A DNA stretch of 64,000 nt, taken from positions 38,126,621 through 38,190,620 of the forward strand of contig NC_088711.1 in NCBI RefSeq assembly GCF_963576615.1, written 5' to 3'. Under the pieces are notes generated by a model. That model was not told the origin of the DNA, searched no databases, and saw only the letters and a list, made by a program, of their open reading frames with translations. This document shows positions 9,701 through 24,700 of this stretch, one piece after another. Numbering within the stretch: the first letter of the stretch is position 1; each line of letters starts with the position of its first letter. This DNA comes from Watersipora subatra. Its lineage: Eukaryota; Bryozoa; Gymnolaemata; Cheilostomatida; Watersiporidae. The position numbers and the translations under genes were made by a program.

Positions 9701-12700
9701 CCATTACAGTATGACTTTTTTGCAACCTCAGTTGCAGTTTAATGATATGTTAATGTTTTTATCTTATTTTTTCCTACATAAACCTTTGGGCTATATCCAT
9801 TATGATTACCATTGGAGCGACCGACATAACATCGCAGCCAAGTTGCATAGACGGAAGAGAACAACTCCCTTTCAGTGAAGCTGATGCATCAGGTACAGCG
9901 CGTATTGTGACAAGCTGTTGTTTCACTTGCTCCGCTCGACGGGGGAAAACTCCGCAAAAACAACAGTTTGTCAAAACAGGCTAAGAGGCTCTTGCCAAGC
10001 CCAAAGTTTGGTTCCTATATCTGCCGCGATACCTATTGACAATCTCAAGCAGCAAAACATTGCAACAGGAAGCTTAGTGGCTAGTGTTCACACAAAACTG
10101 CATTGTTGGTGATTGCATGACTTAGCAGCTATAGAACGTCAAGGTCATTTAGAAAATGGCTGCTCAATTTAAGATCGAAGTTGAATGTGTGATTCCCATG
10201 TATCTTGTATTCCCATGTATTATCCCATGTATTCCCATATTGTATCTTGATTCTCATGTATACTACAGCGACTGCATCTTGGGTGGCAATCTTGTGTTGC
10301 TCTCAACCTGTGTAATGCATTCTTGCAAGGTTTTTCCTGCGGCTCGCTTGCGGAAGTTGAGCAGTATTATTCTCTTGTAATAACTGCCAGCAGCAAATGT
10401 CTGTACTCAAACCGTAGGTCGCATTTCATCACAATAGTCAGGGAGCCTGTTACCGGTGTGTGTGGCCGTATACGGTGACCAAGTGGTGTATATGGGAATC
10501 AGCCTTGATGAGTCTATGACAATAAGCCATAACTCTGTACTGTTATGAGAGTCTCATCCGTCTGAAGTCACAGTTGAGAGTTGAAAAAAAACTTGCATTG
10601 CACAGGATTTGAACCCAGAACATTCAGCTTTGTGACTGGCATGCTACCACCTACACCAATCATTCACCTTTCGGGTTGTTAAAATTATTGTACTAATACT
10701 TATTCTCTGTGCTGTATTGGCTGACCTAATGACCTCTCACAACACACTGAGCTGTCAGAATACTAATTTCATATATATGTAAGGCTTTTTACACCTGATT
10801 ACCTGATACCTGAGTGTCTGACACTTGAGTGTCTGATACCTGAGTGTCTGAGATATGATTGTCTGACACCTGAATGTCTGGCACCTGATTGTCATTAGAC
10901 AATCTGGTGTAAAAAGCCTTACAGATATATGAAATTACTATGCAGGCGTCAGACATTCAGATATCAGACAATCAGGTATCAATCTGAATGTCTGACACTT
11001 GCATGTCTGACACCTGATTGCCTGATACCTGACTGTCTGATACCTGATTGTCTGACACCTGAATGCCTGATACCTGACTGTGTGATATTGTTCATTACTT
11101 GCTATTGTTTGTCAGGTACATGTCATTGCATGACAAATACTTGTCATTTCTTACTAGGTGCTCGCCAGTGCTAATTGTATGTCAATTCACAAGTGCTTCC
11201 TTAGCCAAACAGCTAATAAAAACCTCCAGCCCAAATCCATACACCACCATAAAGTGTTTGTTTGAAATTCAACAGATTTCATATTTACAAATCAGCAATG
11301 TGTGGGACAGACCACGCAAACGCTAAACAAACACCTCTAGGTAAAAGAGCTACAAACAAAGACCTCTAGGTAAAACAACTACAAATGTAATCCTTAAGAG
11401 TTCTGATCTATTTTAGATGGGAAACAAAGCATACTTTAACCATTCCCTTCCTTTTCTATTCCAGCAAGAGGAGGTGAGTACATGATGAGTTATATGCAAT
11501 TTTATCTAGGTAAGTGATTTCTTTTTTAAAACCACTTCTTCATGAGGGTATAACTCCAGGTAGCATGAAATGTTTTTGTATTGAAGTAGAGAAGCTCTGC
11601 TATTGAAACTATTAACAATAGCCATTACAGCAATAGTTTAAAGTTTGAAAATGGATGCTAGTAAATACTCATTTTTTAATTGATCAATCATAGTAGCTCC
11701 ATATTCAAACCATGCTCTGTATTTACAATCTGTTTTCAATAAAGGAAGATGTATTAAAATTATACTGTTTTACTCTCGCTATGCTTGTTTCCATTGTGTG
11801 GATGACCCGGATTGGGAATTGTGCGCTCATTGAGTTACCGCCTGATTAGCGTTTAAATGGATTAACACAGCGGATTAACTGTTGTGGATTAACACGGCAC
11901 CTTGTTAAAAAAGATGAGGAACTATCAGTTAACACTTTTGAAATAGGACTGACTAAAGCATAAAAATGTTTGAAATGTAATTGCATTGCATGGCATTTTC
12001 TTGTGTGCCATTTGCAAGAGCTGTTTTCATCTTTTGCTAGCATGAAATATTCAATAAAAATATGCAAGTAACAGAACTCGCTTGACTTGCGGGTTTGCTG
12101 TTTCCATCTTGCAGATAATCCAAACTGGCAGATTAACCACGCCATGGAAGCATCTGACTGCCCACAGAGGCACAGACTGTTAGTTGTCCATGGAATTACT
12201 GTATATCCAGTATGAATAGATCAGGGATTGACTATTATTTTGAACAGATATTGTTCAGCTACTATGACTAGTAATTAAACTTTCCTCTATTAGTTGTATC
12301 GTACAGTAGATGGTTGTGAGAGAGTGCTGTCAGGCCTCTCTTTGTAAAACTAATACATGAGTCAACGGAGAGACCGGTAGTTTTTCTAATAGCTACTAAT
12401 CTCGCTAGTAGACTTTTTATCTACTAGCGAGATTAGTAGCTCATTACTTACAATATATGTAACTCTATTCCACAACTTAAGCTCAAACCAGCTCAGTACT
12501 TTTTGTTACTAAAAGTGAAACGGTAACTTGTGATCAATTAACTTGAAGGTTTAGCCATAGAGTTATGGTATCAGTCGGGTGGGATTGCAGTTTTGAATGC
12601 CACTTAGCTATTCACAGGCTGTTCAAGCTTCTTTCAATCTTTGCTATAACAAGATCCATGTCCGTCTGTTCAAAGCCATGGTTGAGGGTTTGGGAAAAAT

Positions 12701-15700
12701 ATTGCATCATATGGGATTCGAACCCACGATATTTGTGCACTTTGTCCATGCTTGCCAAGTCTCCCGGTTTGGCAGGGACCCTCCAGTTTTTTAAGTCAGT
12801 CTCCCTTTTGCACAAAATCTCCCATTTTCCTCCAGCTTTTTCAATAAAAGTAGTGGTTTAATTTTTTTACTTGCCGTTTTCCCTTTGTTCACTAGTTGTG
12901 AGCCCTCATCATCATACAAAGCTAGCAACAATGAAACAGATCGCTATTAAACCGTATGTTTGCCATAAAACCTGGGCTATTTAGATTTAGCAACATTGAT
13001 GTCTAACGATTTGCTTTACAGTTTTTCATCAATATACAAAAATTATACATAGAGCTGTGACATATCGTTAGCAAACGACCATGACCTCACATTGATAGTA
13101 GAGTACCCGATCATTGAATAAAATCGTGGAAGGGCCTCCTATGTAGGTACCAATAAAGAAAAAAACTTCACAAAGAAATCTTGGCTTCAGATTCAACTAC
13201 TACATTTACCGTCAATCTCACGCTTTTTTCTCAACTACTTGGCAAGTATGACTTTGTCATCCATCATGCTAAGACTTACACAAATCGTTAACCTTCTATG
13301 ATGTTAGAATTATTGTGTACATAGTTATTCTCTGTGCTCTGTGGTTCACATGCTGATCACTCACCGCACACTAAACTGTTAGGGTACCAGTTTCTTTTAA
13401 CTGTTTGGCTTTTATGGATTTTATTGACACAAGTACTGCAAACGCATGTCTCATTAAATGTGTCGTACACGCCATGCAATGAGAAACAGGTTTTTCATAG
13501 CATGCTTGACACACTGTTGAGACATGTGTTTGCATTATTCGTATAAATAAGTCAAGATTTTGTTCACAATATCTGACTAGCAAGTATTCGTGAAAGCCCT
13601 TCATGATGGGGTGTTCACTCACCAGAAACAAATGGCTATTACTTTGAGTACGCTTTTTATTTGTAAACTTAACTCTAGTGGACACATCAGCTCAACCTGT
13701 TTTGAAAAAAAATTATATTCATTTTGTTTATTTGCTCTTTTAGTTTACTGAACTTCAGCTTTACTAATCTATTTATTGATTCATCTATGAAGACAACCGG
13801 CTGTCAATCTAGGTCTAACATGTAATGCTATTAATAACCTTCATTTACGTGTAAGAAAGCCTTCATTTCTGTAGACGCCTGTTAAAGAGAAGATCCGAGA
13901 GCTAACCAACTTCACAAATCTGCTCTCTTTGGATCTTAGGCAAGGACTCAGGAGTTACGAGCCCCTGTTCCAAGCACATCTACGAATGCCATACTTTGAT
14001 CATACTTATAGAGTTCTAGAAAAAAAGGTTGGTACCCTATAGGACAATACTATTCACGCAATTATATTTCATTTATTTCATTTCATTTTTTCATTATTTC
14101 AATTATTTGCATTTTCGTCGGCTATTCTACTCACGGAAGAACACATACATGAATAAATTAGTCTGTGAATTTAGCTAGTAATAGTCTGCCAAACTTTCAC
14201 ATGCATATAGCACTTAATTAAATTTATGTATGGCTTTTATTATTCTATATGTAATCATATCTGCAAATCATATACAAACCATAGTGCCCAAATCAAAATC
14301 AACATTGTCAATTTCATTAACTTTAATATTAGAAATTGTTGAAGGTGAAATTGATTTCACAGTGAAAAATTGCAAAAGCAACTTTTGAACATGGTACCTC
14401 GAGAACCCATGTGGTATACAGTGTTAGTCATATAGTATGTAGTCAATAATCATGTAGTATGTGATGGTTTGTACTGAGGACATTGCACTCTCGTTAATAT
14501 ACTGTTATGAGTTCTGCAGTTTCACATATTCTGTATATTCATCAAAACTGTGCAGTAACCACTGTGCCTTTAGAACTTTTGTAATTATTACCTTGTACAC
14601 GATAGCTATCCTCAGAGGTCAGGAAGTTTCTAGACAGAGAGTTGTCTTCTCTCCTCCTTTCATCTGAAGTACTGACTAGACAGGAAATCAGACGATGCTC
14701 GAACCAATCAATTGGCAGACAACCACCTCCTATGCCAGCGACTCATGCTAGACACCTCCTCATTGCTTCTGTGCTAAATCTCTACTTTGCTGTACAGGAG
14801 TTCTCTGACTTTAGGGAAGAACTCTTGGTAGAGTGAGTAGATGATTGGAGCCTATTACTACTAGTTACTACTAGCTACACCTACTTACTATTAGTTGTAA
14901 CTAGTTATAACTAGTGATAACTAGTTACCATTAGCTACTACTACTACTATCATGCCATCACACTTACCACTACTAAGAGTTGAAGTTGAGAGTTACACAT
15001 TCTTACTACTAGTCAAAGTTGAAAGTTGCAGCTACACCCTGTTACTATTGTTAGGAGTTAAAACCCATATAATTTTTTACCACAATATATATGTAGTAAC
15101 TTGTTTGTAGATCGTCTAATCTTTCAATTCACCTTCACTGCGTTTCAAGCAAATTTTATAAACTATTCCTTGAACGTAGTGCTGCATCCTACATTTACTC
15201 CAGACTTCTAAATAGCTCAAACTTGTTAGATAGAAACCTGGAGCATTCTCGAGATGGTATAAAGATATATTATTTAAACATAAACTAAACAGTTTATTCT
15301 TTTAACTCTAATCAACTTTACAACTGAATGACTAAAACTTTAAATCGTAATCTGATGCCAGCAAGAGCAGTAATTGTGTGCTTTACCGATTATTTTAACA
15401 GAACAAACAGGTTGGCAACACTTATAATGCCAACAATAAAACGAACTAAAATAATATAATTGTATAGCAAATAAATTTTATTGTAATTGTAACAAAACAG
15501 ATTATATCTAGCCATTACTTGCTAATTATTTCACATTTACGTTTAAAGACCTTTAAAATTTTATTTTTCCTACTACATTAGTTCAACACAGAATTTTTTC
15601 ATGATGTGAAATTTAAAAGTTACAGTAGTTTGAAAAAGTTTTAAAACCTTTACAGCTGTTTTATTTTTTTTTAATTCATTTGAAATGCACAAAAACACAT

Positions 15701-18700
15701 TTCTAGTGATATGAAGTTTAAAAGTTAGAATGGTAAAGGTTGTATATGTTAAATAAAAATAATTTTTTGTCCAAAGACTAATTTATTACCCAGGCAACGC
15801 TGGGCATTCATCTAGTATGAACATATAGGCAGTAGTCTAATTCAAATCATATGAAGAAGGCGCAGTAAGCTAAATTTCTGCTATTAACTTACTCTGGTGA
15901 TTGCATAATGTTGACTAGTTTAGGGCAAAGGTAAGTCTATAGGTTGGAATATTAACACTATCATTGTTACATTTACTATACTGCAGGGACAACCACTCAC
16001 TGGCCATATCCAGGTACCAAGAGTGGTTTAGCCGAACCGTGCAAGAATGGTTGACCCTTGCTAAGTCTAGGATGGAGGCTAGGATCGAGATGGCTGTACA
16101 ACAAGACAAGGTACTAAGACTATACCTCTGTCAAGTTGTGCTTTTCAATGCTGGTTTATACGAGGATTAAAATGCCATGTGTGTGATATGAAAATTACTA
16201 TTTATTGATGCCAGCAAACTCTTTACACAAGCGCTGTAGGAGAGTTTTACTTCAGCTGTATTATCGTACTGTTACTCAAGAGCAAACAACTCTTGTTTTA
16301 GACTACTTGCTGGAAAACATACATAGCTCAGTCAGGATGTTTTGTGAGTGCTACAGGATTAGCACTGATTTCATTATCTACTACGAGCTTGTTTTTGTTA
16401 TAGTAGATAATAGCTGTAACCAGGGGTTGGGGAAGGAAGAAGAGGCAGGTGTCTGATGACTTATTGCGCTATTGTAGAGCCCATAATTTTACTGACATAA
16501 GTGAGGGTCAACCCAATTTGACAGTTGGAGTTAGAAAGAGTTGAGATTCAACCAATTAATAGTGTCTTTTAGTGCAGTAGGTTACATGTGACACTATATG
16601 ACAACCTATGACATCACACTACATCATATGATGCTATACACATAATACCGTATGACAAAATATGAGGTCAAATAACATCATATGAAGCCATAAATATGAC
16701 ACCATATGACAGTGTATGACATCAGAAAGCATCATTCATCGCCATACATATGACACCATATGACAACAGATAACATCATTTTATGCCGTACATATGACAC
16801 TATATCACAGTGCATGACATCAGATAGCATCATATAACAGCACTATATGACAACGTATGACATCAGATAACATCATATAATGCCATAAATATAACACCGT
16901 ATAGTACCATGTGACAACTGAGAGTTTAATCGTCTGTTCGCTAAACATTTTAGACGGTGACAGTAAAGGTAAAAAATGTGTTCTCTTGTGCTGCATGTCT
17001 CTCTTACTATTTTTACTTCTAGTGGTTTTACCTTGTTCGGTGCTAACAAATACATATTGTATCATTGTTTGTAATGATTTTATCTCTTGTCGATCGTTAT
17101 TATTTATTTTTTATGGTTGCCTGTTAAATTGGCTTACTTAGATCTTGTTCAATTCGCTGTCTAATACTTAAAACGTTGTTTGCCTTTTCCATATGATACG
17201 AACGCTCGCAGACCCGTGCTCTTGATTTCAGTTTGTGAACATTGAGGACAGCTTCGAATGTAGCACTTCAGCTATGGATGTTGTCAACTGCTACACACAG
17301 GTGAGGTTGCTCAATAATTCTGGTTGTTAGAGATTTTCTGAAGATATGTACAGTCATTTGTTAACACATGCTCTGGCTCACTTTGTGATGAGCGAACATC
17401 TTACAGTCATGTCATACGATGTACTTGTGGCTCACGCCAACCTTTCTGTAGTGTACTGTAGGTTTCTCTTTTTTATAGATCGCTCAGTTCTGGAAACGGC
17501 TGCGCTGGCAAGATGAGGAGGAGCTCTTTGCCTTTTCTCTTAAACTAGCTGATGTGAGTGAACATAGTGTCATCTTTTAAATATCACTGTTACCATTGCG
17601 CAGGTGATACGGATTTGGAGTTGTGCCCACATTGAGTTACCTTGTTATAAGTTGGAGTTGTGCACACATTGAGTTACCTTGTTATAAGTTGGAGTTGTGC
17701 TCACATTGAGTTACCTTGTTATAAGTGTTTCAATAAACATTCACATGTTGCTTTGTTATAAAAATAAGGATTTCTATGCCAGATATCATAGCAGCGCATT
17801 CCTGTCTCATTTAGCTGCAGGCCTTCGAAGTAGGAAAAACAGAAGTGTGGAAAATGTTTAAAATGGAATAGCTTGCACTACATTTTCTTGGGCATCACTC
17901 GCATTGGCCATTTCCATCTCTCTCAAGCATAAAACATTCAATAAAAATTTGCGAGTAACAATTCTCGCTTGACTTGTGGATTTTTGCGGTTTCAACTTTG
18001 CGGAAGAATAGTGATTGACCAGACTGTCAACTTGTGTTTGTCATATAGGTGGTAGTTTTAGAGGTGTGATGTTATTAAGCTAATGCTTTAGCTACTAATT
18101 CTGTCGTGAATGATGTGTTACCTTGCTACCAAAGCAACTTCTTCTGAGGTGGGAAGTCAGTAGGTATTCTCTGGTTATTTTAAAACATTCAAATTCCAAG
18201 CATAAATATTTCAAAACATTCATATTCACTTTAAGAATAGGAACACATTACAGATGTAATCTATCACTCCCGCACGATATTCACTAGAAGGATAAGAACA
18301 CATTACAGATGTAATCTATCACTCCCGCACGTACAGCTCATTATGGTAACAGAGGGTGTAGAATTCAATGTAAACAAATAATCAAACAGAAATGTTTTAC
18401 CAATCTTTGTAAAGTACTAAGCTATGCTTGTACTTACCATGTACTTACCATGTACTTACCATGTACTTACCATGTACTTACCATGTACATTACTTGTTTA
18501 CACAATCAATAAGAATATGGAAAAATAAATGCAACTGGTTATCACTTTATAGTCCAAAATCTGCAGAAAGAGGAGTATATTCGGAGGGACAGAAAATGTA
18601 GGCAATCAAATTTGAGTTGTAGGAAGGCTTGACAAGTATGTATGCTAGGAACATGCTTTAAAAACTCACCTTTAGAAGCATAAAGCACACAAAACGACAA

Positions 18701-21700
18701 TACTTTGACTCTTTGTAGGGAGTTTTTTCTACAACTTAATTTTTTAAAACTCTGGTCCTATGCAAAGTCCTTGAATAAATCAAAAAAGAATTATTTACAG
18801 ATTTGAGGTATTACCAGTGTTACATGGTCAGTATTGTTAATAACATGTTGTAATTTTTACTACTACCATTCTGTAACAGTTTTCTTTAATGAATAATTAA
18901 TTTAAATTAAATTTAAAACCAGAACTGATAAATAAATGTGAACATCCTCAAAAACTTATATTATAAACTTATATTGTAAACAGACAGCATTGAGTGAAAT
19001 AGATAGAATGTACTCATTAGTTTATTAGTCATGCACCTACTCTGGGTTCAACACAATGATTGACCTGCATTTATTAAGCGTTGTTACTCAATAAAAACGT
19101 TGCTGACGTTAGGGAAACAACTTGTCAAATATTTAACATTTTTTGTATGAAGCCTGTAAGACGATTAAGGATATTTGTGCATTGCTTTCTTACGCTTTTG
19201 TTGCTTGTTACATAATTGGTTTGCACTTTTTCTATGATATTGTTTTATTAGAAAGCTTAAAAAGCTCGTACGAGGTTGACAGAGTGTCACTTGCTTTTAT
19301 GAATGAGAATAAACATGTTTTATACTTTTAGAGTTATCTAACGGTTAAATATAATAATACTATGAATAACTGTCTCTATTACAGACAGCTATAGCTATTA
19401 CTATCTGTTACTATTATTATCAATGACTGCACTATTACAGGACTTGTGCCAAAGTGCCATCTTATACACTGACTTTCTGCACGCTAAAATGAAGAAGAAC
19501 TCCTATTTTGACAACGAAGGCCAATTTGATGTGCAAAAGCCAGTGAGTTTTTTATGTTCCTTTTAATGGTAGGACTGTATGGTAAGAGGGTGAGTGTACC
19601 CGAGACTATCAACAACTACGCTCTCTTTGTTGAACATCCAGCCTCGTTTCTTAACCTTTCTGAATAAACTTATGCTTACAGATGAACTTGCACAAATTTT
19701 TAGTAAATTTATTAAAGAGTATTTAATTTAATTTTATTTTATTAATTTTATTAAATTTTATTATTATTATTTTTCTATCATTTGCGATTGTTTTTTATGT
19801 TTGAGGTGATCTGACTGCCAGGATGTTTCAAGATTAAAATTGACACAACTTGATTGCCCAGGTTAAAATGCTCAGATCAAGCAAAAATGTGTTTATGACG
19901 TCTATAGTTGCAAAGAGACTGACAGAATAAAGATGCGTAACACTGCAACATGAACACAAGAGCCGATATCGACTATAGCAACTAGTGATGCTATTGTGCA
20001 CATATTTTTCTTCTGAGCATTTTAACCGCATCAAGTTTTATCGATTTTAACCTTGAAACATCCTGACAGTCAGATTACCTCAAAAATCAAAAACAATCGC
20101 AAAGGATAGCAAAATATCGATACTTTCTGATAAAATCTAATAAAATGTTGTGTAAGTTCATTTTTCAATATATATAACTATTATATTATTGTCTAATATC
20201 AGATGTAACATTCAGTTGGATTGCACGATTCTGAAATAATAGACAATCAGTGATGTAAAGATGAACAACCAATCTACCAGTTATATCATGGCATGCAGCA
20301 GCACAGATGGTGAAGGAACCAGTTATATCATGGCATGCAGCAGCACATACGGTGAAGGAACCCGTTATATCATGGCATGCAGCAGCACAGATGGTGAAGG
20401 AACCAGTTAAATCGAAAAGCCAATTCAAGTTCATTATTATTAGTTATGGTGCTTTTTAGAAGAAATATTTGAGCTATGGCATAAATTTTCCCTTAATCAA
20501 GGAATTTTTATTGTTATCAGAAACCTTTGTTTGTGTTTTACACCTTTCACCCTCCTTTTTAAACGTTTTATCTTAATCTTTGCTAGTTTTCTATTTCTTT
20601 CTTTAAAATGAATTTACATGCTTACTGGTATTTATGCCATAGTTCTAACATTTCATTTAAAAATACCTTAACTAATAATAATGATTTTGAGTTGTCTCCT
20701 CGTTTGCCACTGGTTCCTTGTCCATATCTGCTGCTGCATGCCACGATGTAGCTGTTAGATTACTTGTTCGTCTTTACATTGTTCATTGCTTATCATTTTT
20801 TATCAAAGCCTTTAAACGGACCTCCTATATTTAATATATTACGTTAGGCTAGATCTTATATTTGTGGACACTTAGTAGTGAAACTTTAAGAGTTGTCCTT
20901 CCCATGTTTAGACAACCGAGCAGCTAGCCATCTATTATTGGAGTAGTATCCTATAAAGTATTAAAGTATGCTGTTATGTAAATAATTGGAGTTCACACTT
21001 TCAGTGTCTGAAAAACCTTTAGTTCTCAGTGTTTCAGTTTGATTTGTGAACTTAGTTTGAACACAGTTTGAAGTGTGAACTCTGAAACACTTTCTTCACA
21101 CTTTCAGTGGTTAATTAAGTTATGGGCCGACCAATGACTTTCTCATAGATACTATATACATAGATGTATTTGTCAACACTTAAAAAAAAACTATGGAAAT
21201 CGATTATTTCTGGTCTTTTTTTAAATATTTTAAAGATTTTGACAAATGTGTTTTTGTTTTGTGAATGAAATTTTTGTGGACATGATAATATTTTTAGTAC
21301 ATTATTACAGTGTTTTGGATTTGTCAGTCCTTGGAACAGGCAGCTAAATTTGACTTTAATGCATGAAAGGTTATACATATTTAGTGTTTAGTTTGACACC
21401 GCAGTGCAGTCACATCAAGCATCAAAAACAATTGCAAATGATAGAAAAATACAAATACTCTCTAATAAAATTATATAGGAGTTTTACTCGAGTTACCTAA
21501 GGAGAAATTTTTTTGTTATTTGTTGGGCTAAGAAGGTTTGAGTTGTTTATTTTTTATTATTATTTTAACAGCACTTTTTTATTTCAACATTAAATTGTTT
21601 AGCAGATCGAAGTTGCAATCATTACTCATGGAGACTTTCTGATATTAAAAATGATTTTACATCTTTTGTTATAGTCGAATGACATAATTTAGGAAAAAGA

Positions 21701-24700
21701 AATTTTTAGCTGCTTATTGGTATCGAAGATGTGACAGCTGGTATTAGAGATTAGAAACTTCAAAAAAATGACAGCATTGCTGTTTTAAAAAGTCACAGTA
21801 AAACTGGGTTATCAATGATTTAGTCAGATGAAGCTGAAAGTGCCAAGGAAAGTTACCGTCGTTTCTGTGCTTATATTTCTGAACCAAACAAAGGCTAACT
21901 TAACACGCTAAACTAAAGTTACATACAGAGCATAAAATGTGAACTAAAAACATGATGCAAGACCAAATCGTAAAACGAATTAATCAGGTTTCACTCTAAT
22001 GCAAGGCATGACACAACGTCGTGGTCCTTATTTAGGACAAACAGCCTGCGTAGCCACGCAAACCATGTACATCAAATTGTGGATCACTCAGCTAACATGT
22101 TATACTGCTATGTATTTGTTTATAAAAAATGTCATTTATACATTTATTGTTTATAAGAAATATGAAAATTACCGAATTGATTTTAGCTCTGTACATCTCT
22201 GAATGACCTGGAATACATCAAAAGAATTCTAGTTTCTATGCCGGAGAAGTTAGACCTTCCAAAGGTAAATAATTTTATCCTTTGGGTTGAGATGGTACAT
22301 GAAAAGACTTAGTAACTAGCATAGTAGACAGAAGATAATAAGATGACAGTTTGATCATTCAGATGCACTTTACTACGATATGATACCCCTCAGTAGTTTA
22401 TTGCTTCCCATGAGCAGACAACTCCTTAGGATAATTAACACAGATAATTGCAATGTTACTCTTGTAGCTAAGATGACTATATCCTTCTTTCCCCGTCAAA
22501 TATTACAGGTGGTGGCAGCCATAGAGCGTAAACACGCTATGGGTGGGGTGGAAGATCAGCCTAATCATTTTCAGAGTGTATTTGAGTCACTCATAGACTC
22601 AGCTCAGATGGCGATGGATTCCAAAATAGAATACATTGCAAAGAAGGTTTCTGATATGGTAAGTGTTAATATCTGTAAGTCATAAGTGTTGTATCTACTC
22701 ACATTATAGCCTTTTTCACATATGAGCCATCTCTTGCAGAAGTTCCCAAAATGAGACATTTTATATAAACCCGCATACAAGCTGATCTCCAAATACCATG
22801 GTGTGTAGTTTAGAGTAGTAACGATATATCAGTGTATCGACAGAGTACAACAAAATATCAATATGATGTGAAATGCACTGATAAAGGTTCATTATCAAAG
22901 TTTTGCTGAGTTTCTCTAAATTTTTACTACTAACACAAGCACACTGCAAAGTGCTGTGCGATCAGCATGAACTCTGTCACCTTATCATCCGGTAATGAAA
23001 AACCAAAATGATGATGCTCAGAGTGAATGTGATGTAACAATCAGGCATGTGATCCATGATTAGTGAGACCTCCGTAGATGTAATGTGTCTGACAGAGCTG
23101 GTCATTTTTCATTTAAAGTTTTTGCAAAGGAAAGCAAAGCCCAGAGTGAGCTATATTTTTGATTGGTTCAAAGTAAGTGTAAGTGATTGTAATGCATGTA
23201 GGTGATTGTTTTGTCTACATGTAAGTACAGACACACTTATAGGCTAACTTACTTTTTTAAAACAGTTTGTGCAAAGCCTGCTAAAGCCATACCACACAGT
23301 TTTTGGCCTTGGGGAAACGCTGTGCCTAATTGCGCTATGCGTTTTGTAGTACGCAAAGATTTATGCTGGAAAACATGATACAAGTAGTAAATAGAATACT
23401 GCTTGTCTCTCCCTGCCTGATGCTACAAGTAATGACCTATCCAGCACGAGGAATAACATCTGTGACATCAGTTAAAACAAAGTAATTGTGCTGCAATGAT
23501 AAGAACAATACCAGTTAAATGAAGCATTTCTGTTGGTAGATGAGGCCAGAGATAAAAAAGAATGTGTTCCACCTTTGTTGGTCACCAGACAAGATCCCAG
23601 TACTAGATGTGAGTATTAACATCAAGCTATTAGTTGGTCTGCTTTATTATCTTCAAAGGTTCTAGACTGTTATATTATCCATTCATAAATTAGGGTGAAC
23701 AACTTGCTAGATTGAAATCGGTCTATTAGAATATAAATGAATGCCAACTTTTGTGAGACTGAAAAAAATTTAAAAGCCTCAAGCAAATACCCACTGGCTT
23801 ATCATTGTGGGATTTATTCATGAACAAATTAAAATTTGTTCCTGTTTCAATCAAATTACCTCGTAGATTTTCTTTCAAATGTTTTTTTAGATTCTTTTTA
23901 GGCTGGTCAATGATGGAAGACATTACCTTACTTTTTAAAAATCACTATGCCCAGTAATTTTTCAATGTTATTTACAAAGCATGCGGTAGTTTTTTATTTA
24001 CCACTCAAGTTTGTAATTCAAAATTATTTTTAAACATATTCAAGTTTTTTTATCTCATGTGGTTTTGATTGTTATCACCAAAAAATAAAATATTGCTGTT
24101 ATAGGTTACTCAAAATTCATAAGGACTGTTAGAGCACCAAATATAAAAGAAATATATTAAGAAAACTGTGAATTCGATTTTGTGTTTTTTTCAAATGTTT
24201 TGATGATATTGTAGAGTGCCTGTGGTGTAAGAAAAGGTTCAACCTCCTGAATTCTTTCTTCTTTGTTAAATAGTAATTTTTTTACATTGTCAGTCTAAAG
24301 CAAATTGTGAAAAACTCTTGCACACACTTCTTAACAGGTCCCTTTTTTGAACCGAGTGGGAATATTAAAATAACTTCAGTTATTTTTACTGTGTTGATGT
24401 TGATTCTGAGATTTGCTTAGATGTCATTTATCTAACTTTGGTATTCGTGCTCATTGAAATTCATTCATACCTGTACTCATAGCAAACCCAGTTCATTAAT
24501 TCTAGTCTGCACAACCCTACTTTTATCAGAAATTTTCTTTATAAAATAACATCTATTCTTTGCTAAACATGACTAATACTGTCATCTCAACTGTTAATTA
24601 AATCGCAAGTGTTGCCGTATATCATTATGTGATGTAAGCATCTGTTGGCATTGAAAAATGGTGGTACAGTTTAGTTATGTGAACCAGAATGCAGCAGCCA

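Noticed and set aside
10575-10665. Possible tRNA gene (box A/B on minus strand)
   Set aside because: The acceptor stem does not form and the sequence is shared with other dispersed copies, so it is a SINE.
12565-12861. 98-codon open frame on the + strand
   Set aside because: It overlaps a tRNA-derived SINE and lacks protein-like features or splice sites.
22761-22949. 62-codon minus-strand open frame in the UNC13-like gene
   Set aside because: It is intronic, opposite in strand, and has no supporting signal.
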